A stretch of 64,000 nt of DNA. It comes from Glycine soja (Eukaryota; Streptophyta; Magnoliopsida; Fabales; Fabaceae). Location of the stretch: positions 42,023,522 through 42,087,521 of the forward strand of contig NC_041016.1 of the NCBI RefSeq assembly GCF_004193775.1. Reading direction: 5' to 3'. Numbering within the stretch: the first letter of the stretch is position 1; every line of letters begins with the position of its first letter. The notes below the pieces were generated by a model. The model was given only the letters and a program-made list of their open reading frames with translations, made no database searches and was not told the DNA's origin. This document shows, one piece after another, positions 56,595-64,000 of this stretch. The translations under genes were made by a program, and so were the position numbers.

Positions 56595-57386
56595 TTTATA
56601 GGAACAGACAAATTGCTACTGCTCATTAATTATTAGAAAATCAATGAACATAATAACATAAATAGTACACACAAACATAACATAGACAAACAAAGTGACA
56701 TACAGATTGCCAAAATTATTAAGCAGCTTAAAAGTTTTAACGGTAGAAAGTGATATGATTTTATTCATTTCAAGCCAAAAATAAATATCATAAACTGTCT
56801 TAACTTTTCATGGAAAGAACAGAATGTGATTGCCTAGTCTATTACACAAGGTAATTATTGACTATAGTCGATGTCAATCAATAAAATAATTCACTTAAAA
56901 TAGATGTAGAATCATCTTTTTGGAGTAGTGCTACCAATGGAAAATAGTGTAGGAAACCACATTTGTATTTATAAGATATAAATTATGCCCATGAGAGTTA
57001 ACTCAAATGGTAGAACTGAACTCCCTTCAAATGGCTCTACCCAACTTGTGAGCCCTCTTCCAATGGCACACACTCACCAAAACCTCTTATGGTGGCTTCC
57101 TGACCTTCCCACGACCTCAATCATGCTGCCCGCAGACCAAGAGCAACATGGTGTCAACTTCCAGGTCAAATTCAACCATTGTGGCCATTAGTTTCATCAA
57201 TGTACCACTCATTCTGATATGAGGAAAGCACCATAGCAGACAAACAACACTAGCAGACCCAAGAGGAATATAACAACACCGAAATACTTAGCTGACTACA
57301 AGTAATTAAGTCTATTATTAGTAATTAGGCTAAGTGAGGCTAGGGGGGACATGTTGTCTATCACTACTCCCTCTAACACTAGCATT
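56595..57386. other. Sequence between the two gypsy elements, unassigned
   Basis: 56595-56950 is AT-rich and may be MED15-like intron. 56980-57300 is less AT-rich and holds a 68-codon plus-strand frame ending FNHCGH, with a possible zinc-knuckle-like continuation; I could not assign it. The GAGGCTAGGGGGGACATG run at about 57340 looks like a polypurine tract, which would fit a retroelement 3' end here. Confidence 0.35.
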
Positions 57387-57436
57387 ATGTTAGGATTTCT
57401 ATTATAAGAATATTCTAGTATATTTTCTGTTAGTTA

Positions 57437-59059
57437 TGTAGAAGCAAGCTTCATGATGAATCAAGATTGATTCAAGGAGTTTTGATGATAACAAAGATGA
57501 TGACAAAAAGCTCAAAAGTCAAGATCACTTCATGATAACAAAGATGATGACATTCAAGAATGAGTTCAAGATTGAGTCAAGAACACTTCAAGGATCAAGA
57601 GGAAATTTGATTTCAAGAATCAAGAATCAAGAATCAAGATTCAAGATTCAAGAATAATCAAGATCAAGATTCAAGACTTAGAGATTCAAGAATCAAGAGA
57701 AGACTTAATCAAGATAAGTATTAAAAAGTTTTTCAAAACATTGAGTAGCACAAGAAGTTTTTTACAAAATCATTACCGAAGAGTTTTACTCTCTGGTAAT
57801 CGATTACCAGATTGTAGTAATCGATTACCAGTGTTTTAAAACGTTAAGATTTTCAAAATTCAAAATGAAGAGTCACATCTGTTGATGTGTAATCGATTAC
57901 ACCTTTATGGTAATCGATTACCAGTGACTGTTTTCGAAAAATTCATTTCCAAAAGTCACATTTCTTCAAGTGACTTGTTTCTGAAGATTCTTTCAAAAGT
58001 CATAACTTTTTAAGTAATTAGTTTTAAAGTAATTGCCAAGAGTTACAAGTTTTGACTTGAGTCATCAAGAAACTATAAATATGTGACCTTGGCATGAAAC
58101 GTTTTAATCATCTCATTCATATTCATCATCTCTTTCAATCATTCTATCTTTCAATCTATCTTTCAACATCTTCTTTCATTTCTTTCAGAACTCTCTGGTT
58201 TCATCTTCTCTTCATCTTTCTAAAATTTTCTGTTCAAAACTTTTTCTTCCAAGAAAAGTTCTTTGTTTAAAAACTTGTGCTATTCATCTTTTTCATTCCC
58301 TTCTCCCTTTGCCAAAAAGAATTTGCCAAGGACTAACCACCTGAATTCTTTTTGTGTCTCTCTTCTCCCTTTTCCAAAAGAACGAAGGACTAGTCGCCTA
58401 AATTCTTTTGTATCTCCCTTCTCCCTTATCAAAGAATTCAAAACGACACAGTCTGAGAATTCTTTTGATTCTTCCCTTTCCCATAAACAAAAGATTTCAA
58501 AGGACTAACCGCCTGAGAATTCTTTTGTTTCCCCCTTCACAAAGTTTCAAAGGACTAACTGCCTAAGAACTTTGTCTTAACACATTGGAGGGTACATCCT
58601 TTGTGGTACAAGTAGAGGATACATCTACTTGGGTTGTTGACTGAGAACAAGAGAGGGTACATCTCTTGTGGATCAATTCTAGTGGAGGGTACATCCACTA
58701 GGTTGTTCAAAGAGAACAAGGGAGGGTACATCCCTTGTGGATCTTTGCTTGTAAAAGAATTTTACAAGGTTGAAAAGAAATCTCAAGGACCACAGGTCGC
58801 TTGGGGACTGGATGTAGGCACGGGTTGTTGCCAAACCAGTATAAAACTCTTGTGTGTTTATCTCCTTCTTCCCTACTCTTTTAATTTCCGTTGTGCACTT
58901 TAATTCCCGCTTTTACTTTTGGTTAAGTTTCTTTTCTATTCTTTATTTTCTTAACAACATAGTAAAAGCCTAAGAAGGGTAATTTTTAATTAGTTAAGGT
59001 CTAGTAATAATTAATTCAAACCCCCCTTCTTAATTATTTTGGGGCCACTTGATCCAACA
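57437..59059 (+). repeat. Solo LTR, 1623 bp, SIRE-like family
   Basis: It runs TGTAGAAGCAAGC...CTTGATCCAACA. It is flanked by the perfect 5-bp duplication AGTTA (57432-57436 and 59060-59064) with no internal element sequence, which defines a solo LTR formed by LTR-LTR recombination. It is colinear with 4489-6174, including palindromes (57796-57915), GGACTAACCGCCT-type repeats (58335-58570) and GGGTACATC repeats (58590-58740). It sits in what appears to be the 5' LTR of the outer gypsy element. Confidence 0.93.
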
Positions 59060-59223
59060 AGTTATCAATTACTCTTATATATACAGAGTAATGTTTGTAA
59101 TTCAGATTATGCAGAAATAATACTCAGCCCTTTATGGTATAGGAGGTTGCCTTGGTCCTCGAATTCCAAGATCCATAGCTTTGAGATTAGAACACATACC
59201 ATTTTGGTGCTTTCATTGAGCAC

Positions 59224-59875
59224 TATGGCCAATTCCACACTCTCCAAATCTCACTAGGACCACCTCGAGGAAGCTCTCGCCAAGCTGACTTTGAACCAAT
59301 TATCCCTTACCGCAACCCAAAACTCCATGACCCTTAAGCTCGATGAGCTTCTACAGAAGGTCGCCAACCTCGAATCCCACTCGCAATCCCCAACTTCCTC
59401 CTCGGCCTCACCTTGTGCATCATCGCCCTCCCTCGGCTCCCACCAGTTGAAACTAGAGGTCCCACATTTCAATGGCGCCGACCCCTTGGGGTGGATCTTC
59501 AAAATTACTTAGTTCTTTGAGTATCATTCCACACTAGAATCAAAGCGCCTGACCATTGCGTCATTCTACATGGACGGCCCGACACTAGCGTGGTTAAAGT
59601 AGATGTCGCGCAACGGCAAATTGGTGTCTTGGCCTGTATTTCTTCAAGCTCTCGAAACCCGCTTTGCCCCATCTCAATATGAGGACCCCACCGGTGCTTT
59701 ATTCAAGCTAACCCAGAGAGGCTCTGTTACTGACTACCTCTCCAAGTTTGAAGCACTCGCGAATTGGATAGTAGGGCTCCCCCCTCCTTTCCTCCTGAAC
59801 TGCTTCATTTTCGGCCTTGCTCCAGAAGACCAACGCAAGGTACAAGCGTTGCAACCCTTGTCCTTGATTCAGGCC
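59224..59875 (+). pseudogene. Outer gypsy gag, first part
   Basis: MANSTLSKSH then a TAG, then DHLEEALAKLTLNQLSL in the same frame. KLEVPHFNGADPLGWIFKIT and WPVFLQALETRFAPSQYEDP belong to the retrotransposon gag core, as do GALFKLTQRGSVTDYLSKFE and LLNCFIFGLAPEDQRKVQAL. Further stops lie near 59510 and 59600. The frame is cut at 59875 by the Copia element and resumes at 62579 with GLARLQEEKFRNFG. Confidence 0.85.
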
Positions 59876-60133
59876 TATTAGAGTATGCTGTTAGTCAATT
59901 GTGAAAATAGTTCTGTAAACTAATTGTAAGGGCTGTTAGCTTTTGCTAACAACACCTATCTTAGAGTTGGTTAGAATCAGTTAGAGTTGGTTAGGTTTTG
60001 TTAGTTACAATTTTGTTAGTTAGTTACAATCTGTTACAATAACAGAACAGAGGTCTATATATACCTCTTTTATAACCTTTCGTAATTAGCTTTTGATAAT
60101 CAATAAAATTAGCCTTTATGTTCAACAAGTTTT
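59876..60133 (+). repeat. 5' LTR of the nested Copia element, 3' end lost
   Basis: It matches 62280-62531 up to TTCAACAAGTTTT, including GTCTATATATACCTCTTTTATAA, a probable TATA region. Then the inverted LTR fragment begins. Confidence 0.87.
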
Positions 60134-60817
60134 TGTTGGATCAAGTGGCCTCGGAATAATTAAGAAGGGGGGGTTGAATTAATTATTAATGAACCTTTAC
60201 TAATTAAAAATCTATCCTTCTTAATGTTACTAGATTCAATTAGGCTTTTACTATAATGTTAAGAAAGTAAAGAACAGAAATAGAAACTTAACCAAAAGTA
60301 AAAGCAATAATTGAAGTGCACAACAGAAATTAAAGAGTGTAGGGAAGAAGAAGACAAACACAAGAATTTTATACTGGTTCGGCAACAATCCGTGACTACA
60401 TCCAGTCCCTAAGCGACCTGCGGTCCTTGAGATTTCTTTTCAACCTTGTAAAAGCCTTTACAAGAAAAGATCCACAAGGGATGTACCCTCCCTTGTTCTC
60501 TATGAACAACCAAGTGGATGTACCCTCCACTTGAACTGATCCACAAGAGATGTACCCTCTCTTGTTCTCAATTACAGCAACCCAAGTAGATGTACCCTCT
60601 AGTTGTACCACAAAGGATGTACCCTCCAATGTGTGAAGATAAAGTTCTCAGGCGGTTAGTCCTTTGAAACTTTGTGAAGGGGAAACAAAAGATATCTCAG
60701 GCGGTTAGTCCTTTGAAATCTTTTGTTTAAGGGAAAAGGAAGAATCAAAAGAATTCTCAGACTGTCTTTTTGAATTCTTTGAAAAGGGAGAAGGGAGACA
60801 CAAAATAATTCAGGTGG
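60134..60817 (-). repeat. Inverted fragment of the SIRE-like LTR
   Basis: It begins TGTTGGATCAAGTGGCC, the complement of the LTR 3' terminus. It runs backwards through the GGATGTACCCTC and GGCGGTTAGTCC repeat sets to AATTCAGGTGG, corresponding to about 58348 of the solo LTR. There it joins Copia RT sequence. About 940 bp of the LTR's 5' part is missing. Confidence 0.9.
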
Positions 60818-62231
60818 ATTCATTACCTCCTGATAGGCAAGCTATTGGTTGTAAATGGGTTTTCAGGGTAAAGGAAAATGCTGATGGTTCCATTAATAGG
60901 TTCAAAGATCGATTGGTAGCCAAAGGATTTCATCAAGTGAATGGTTTTAATTTTCATGAAACCTTTTCTCTTGTGATCAAACCTGTTACTATTCGGATCA
61001 TCCTTACTTTGGCTTTGTCTCATGGGTGGAAATTATTTCAACTTGATGTAAATAATGCTTTTCTGAATAGGTCACTTGAAGAGACTATTTTCATGACTCA
61101 ACCTCCTGGTTTTGAAGTTGCAAATAAGTCATTGGTATGGAAACTCAAGAAAGCCATTTATGGCTTAAAATAGGCTCCACGGAAGTGGTTTGACAAGCTA
61201 AAATCTACTTCACTGTAGTTTGGTTTTATTGGAAGCAAAAGTGATTCATCTTTATTCATTTTTCGCCAACAAATGCACGTTGTTTATCTTCTGGTCTATG
61301 TGGATGATATCATTCTAACAGGTAGTTTACCTTCACTAATACAAAAGATTACATATAAGTTAAACACTACTTTTTCACTCAAGCAGCTTGGTCATCTAGA
61401 TTATTTCCTGGGTCTGGAAATCAAGTATCTACCCAACAGTTCTATCCTTATGACTCAGACCAAATACATTAGAGATTTACTTCACAAGACTAACATGGTT
61501 GAAGCTCACTCTATCTCTTCTCCAATGGTATCCAACTGCAAGTTGTCTCGACATGGTGATGATGCTTTTCATGATCCAACCTTATACAGGTATGTAGTTG
61601 GTGCATTACAGTATGCTACCCTTACTAGACCCGAGATAAGTTTTGTTGTCAACAAAGTTTGCCAATTTATGGCCGCTCCTTTGGATTCTCACTGGACAGT
61701 GGCAAAGCAAATATTAAGGTATCTGAAGGGCACTTTGTTTCATGGTTTGCTTCTTCAACCTACATTTGTTACAAAGCCCTTAGTTATTCAAGCTTTTTGT
61801 GATGCTGATTGAGCATCAAATGTGGATGATAGGCGCTCTACCTCAGGAACTACTATTTTTCTTGATCCAAACTTAATCTCTTAGTGGTCTCGAAACAGAA
61901 AGTTACTGTGAGGTCTAGTACAGAAGCTGAGTATCGCAGTATAGCTCAGACTTCCACTGAATTAACTTGGATTCATACTCTACTAATAGAATTGCAAGTT
62001 TCATTCACTACTCCTGTTATTTTTTGTGATAATCAGAGTATAGTTTCTATTGCACACAATCCAGTTTTTCATAGCCGTACCAAACACATGAAAATTGATA
62101 TATTTTTTGTAAGAGAGAAGATTCTGGCCAAGTATCTTACTATTGTCCATGTTCCAGCTCTAGATCAGTGGGCTGACATTCTCACCAATCCTCTTTCTGC
62201 TTTGAAGTTCTTCAAGGAAAACTCAATGTGA
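60814..62231 (+). pseudogene. Copia RT-RNase H remnant
   Basis: It starts mid-RT with [17 protein letters not shown], then [20 protein letters not shown] and AIYGLK. A TAG at 61171 and others near 61216, 61810 and 61880 interrupt it. YLLVYVDDIILTG at 61285-61325 keeps the catalytic pair. LDYFLGLEIKY and GALQYATLTRPEISF follow. RNase H is split by a frameshift near 61890: AFCDAD-stop-ASNVDDRRSTSG before, and SSTEAEYRSIAQ, FCDNQSIVSIAHNPVFHSRT after, ending at 62231. Confidence 0.9.
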
Positions 62232-62268
62232 AGAGTGTTTCTCCTGAAAACTCTTCCCCTTGAGTTTG

Positions 62269-62279
62269 AGGGGGGGGGG
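62269..62279 (+). other. Polypurine tract of the nested Copia element
   Basis: AGGGGGGGGGG lies directly before the T that opens the 3' LTR. It would prime plus-strand DNA synthesis. Confidence 0.8.
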
Positions 62280-62573
62280 TATTAGAGTATGCTGTTAGTC
62301 AACTGTGAAAACATTTCTATAAACTAATTGTAAGGGCTATTAGCTTTTTCTAACAACACCTATCTTAGAGTTGGTTAGAATCAGTTAAAGTTGGTTAGAA
62401 TCAGTTAGAGTTGGTTAGGTTCTGTTAGTTAGTTACAACCTGTTACAATAATAGAACAGAGGTCTATATATACCTCTTTTATAACCTTTTATAATTAACT
62501 TTTGATAATCAATAAAATTAGCTTTTATGTTCAACAAGTTTTCTCTCCCTTCTCTCTCTCAGTTTATTCAACA
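62280..62573 (+). repeat. 3' LTR of the nested Copia element
   Basis: It is 294 bp and contains two AATCAGTTARAGTTGGTTAG units where the 5' LTR has one. It ends TTTATTCAACA. Confidence 0.88.
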
Positions 62574-62946
62574 AGGTCGCGGGGTTGGCTAGGCTACAAG
62601 AAGAAAAGTTTCGCAACTTTGGCCATTTTTCCCGTGGCAAACCCAACACCATTACCCCCCTCCGTTTTCTTCCAGCCCTAACCCGCGACCTTTCCAACCC
62701 CTGTCACTCTCTGCCCCACCACAAAAGCCTTCATCGTCTCCACCCATTAAACGTTTGTCTCCAGAAGAACTCGCCATGTGTCGTGATAAGGGGTTGCGCT
62801 TTAACTATGATGAAAAATATCATCATAGCCATAAGTGTGCATCCAAGGTGTTCCTCCTAATTGGAGAAGAGGAGGATGAGGCACCCATGGACCCTCCTTT
62901 TATGGACCCCCAACCCGACCCTCTTGATGATGCGAGTTTGTCTTAG
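62574..62946 (+). pseudogene. Outer gypsy gag, second part with zinc-knuckle remnant
   Basis: GLARLQEEKFRNFGHFSRG continues gag. A frame change near 62700 leads to RLSPEELAMCRDKGLRFNYD and EKYHHSHKCASKVF. RFNY and MCRD stand where the CFNC of the usual CCHC knuckle belongs, so two metal ligands are lost. A TAG at 62944 ends this piece. Confidence 0.8.
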
Positions 62947-62982
62947 GCCCAAATTAGCCTGCATACACTTTCAGGTCATCTT

Positions 62983-63621
62983 GTGCCAGAGACCCTACGC
63001 TTAGTGGGCCGTGTCACACAAAGAGAGGTGGTTATATTAGTTGATAGGGGTAGCACCTACAACTTCATGCAGGAGCACCTGGTTCATACCTTGGATCTCC
63101 ATTCTCGGCCCACGACAACATGGCGGGTCATGGTGGGCAACGACCATGAAATTGAATGCCACCGCTTATGCAAAAAGGTGTCCTTACATGTTCAGGGCCA
63201 TATGTTTGCTATCGACTTCCATGTCTTACCTCTCTGTGGTGCTGACTTGGTTCTGGGTGTTCAGTGGTTAAAGACGTTGGGTCCTATCTTAACCGACTAC
63301 AATGACCTTACTATGAAGTTTCTTTATGTTGGCCAGATAGTGGAGCTGAAAGGTGATAGCGAATTGGAGCTGAGATCAATTACACCACCCCAACTCCATC
63401 GTATGATCAAAAAACAGGGTGCTAGTGGGTTCTTTCACATTCGTGTGTTGCTGGCAGATACCCATACAGACCTCTCCTCCATCACCCCTAACCTCCCAGA
63501 CACCATCCCCGAATATCTTCCCTCCTCACTAAATACACCCCTCTCTTTACCAGACCCACCTTTCTTCTTCCTGCCCGACCCACCAACCACCATATCCATT
63601 TGCTTCCTAGTGCAGAACTAG
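62983..63621 (+). pseudogene. Outer gypsy protease region
   Basis: VVILVDRGSTYNFMQEHLV is the aspartic protease site with Arg for the Ser of D-S-G. FHVLPLCGADLVLGVQWLKTLG follows, the usual retropepsin C-terminal block. The Pro-rich linker (63480-63600) then runs to a frameshift and stop at 63621, before RT. Confidence 0.85.
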
Positions 63622-64000
63622 TCAATGTACGCCCGTATAGGTACCCGCATTTCCAAAAGCAGGAGATTGAATAACAGGTTGAATTGATGCTTCAACAGGG
63701 TCTTATTCGCCCAAGTATGAGTCCATTCTCATCACCGGTGTTACTGGTAAAAAAGAGGGACGACACATGGCGCTTCTGCATAGACTATCATGCCCTTAAT
63801 GCGATGACGATGAAGGATCACTTTCCAATCCCCACCATTGACGAATTGCTCGATGAATTAGGCGGTTCATGTTGGTTCTCCAAGTTGGACTTACTTCAGG
63901 GGTATCATCAGATTTTGAAGGATGACAATGATATCAACAAGATGGCCTTTCAGACTCACCATGACCACTTCGAGTTCCAGGTGATGCCATTTGGCTTGTG
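63600..64000 (+). pseudogene. Outer gypsy reverse transcriptase, cut by window end
   Basis: After a frame change, VRPYRYPHFQKQEIE-stop-QVELM leads to [49 protein letters not shown] and [13 protein letters not shown]. It ends in VMPFGL at 64000. These are the N-terminal RT blocks of Ty3/gypsy. The catalytic DD lies beyond the window. Confidence 0.87.

Larger units (their letters stand above)
59876..62573 (+). mobile_element. Internally deleted Copia element nested in gypsy gag
   Basis: The 5' LTR (59876-60133, incomplete) and 3' LTR (62280-62573) both begin TATTAGAGTATGCTG; the 3' LTR ends TTCAACA. The flanking 5 bp are AGGCC (59871-59875) and AGGTC (62574-62578), a duplication with one mismatch, and the gypsy gag frame continues across. 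An inverted foreign LTR fragment replaces the end of the 5' LTR, the primer site, gag, protease and integrase. Only the C-terminal half of pol is left. Confidence 0.88.
57387..64000 (+). mobile_element. Ty3/gypsy retrotransposon (5' part), host of nested insertions
   Basis: The leader TTTGGTGCTTTCATTGAGC at 59199-59217 is followed by gag (from 59224), protease (about 63030) and RT, which runs off the window at 64000. Its 5' LTR therefore lies left of about 59198. It is interrupted by the solo LTR and may begin near TGTTAGGATTTC (about 57388), though this start is a guess. A Copia element splits gag at 59875/62574. The element is decayed. Confidence 0.75.

Noticed and set aside
56985..57240. 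Plus-strand 68-codon frame with FNHCGH as a zinc-knuckle gag
   Set aside because: The CCHC spacing is incomplete and stops follow at once; too weak to call.

Overview
The window is plant nuclear DNA, most likely from a legume and probably Glycine (soybean). The evidence is the AT-rich intergenic DNA, GT-AG introns, nested LTR retrotransposons, CACTA, LINE and Helitron elements, and a ~1.6 kb LTR with repeated TGGTAATCGATTACCA palindromes, which I associate with abundant soybean Copia elements (from memory, not searched). No prokaryotic, organellar, tRNA, rRNA or CRISPR feature was recognised. One host gene appears intact; the rest is a second, broken host gene plus transposable elements (TEs).

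Left part (1-26 kb): a decayed L1-type LINE (minus strand, ~480-4156); the 3' end and LTR of a Copia-like element (4192-6174); a 5'-truncated CACTA (En/Spm) element with DUF4216, Transposase_24 and Ulp1-protease-like remnants and a CACTA terminus at 10300; a long minus-strand SIRE/Maximus-like Copia element with an extra region downstream of pol (10301-18302) and its probable 5' LTR; a block of duplicated non-coding repeats with a ~0.5 kb-arm inverted repeat (20848-21858); and a 1574-bp fold-back element with hAT-like ends and a perfect 8-bp target duplication (23024-24597).

Middle part (26.9-51.3 kb): an apparently intact minus-strand gene for a 636-aa UBA-domain protein (CDS 26983-28893) with a probable 5'-UTR intron and TATA box. 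To its right, in the same orientation, are scattered exons of a Mediator subunit 15 (MED15)-like gene. They can be followed from 51214 to a stop at 31876. Its last intron holds a putative 8.4 kb Helitron (32524-40952) and a 279-bp TRIM (41726-42004). An exon is split by a full-length Copia element (43087-48073). The intron before the first visible exon holds a full-length chromodomain Ty3/gypsy element (51267-56589). A 2-bp deletion in an in-frame 168-bp minisatellite, and frameshifts in the last exon, mark it as a pseudogene.

Right part (57-64 kb): a three-layer nest. A plus-strand Ty3/gypsy element running off the window carries a solo LTR (57437-59059, TSD AGTTA) and a Copia element (59876-62573, TSD AGGCC/AGGTC). 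That Copia element in turn carries an inverted LTR fragment (60134-60817) of the same family as the solo LTR.

No defence or metabolic operon is present. The most notable content is structural: the dismantled MED15-like gene, the Helitron with multiplied B3-like gene fragments, the fold-back element with an internal empty-site paralogue, and Copia elements with non-TG/CA LTR ends.
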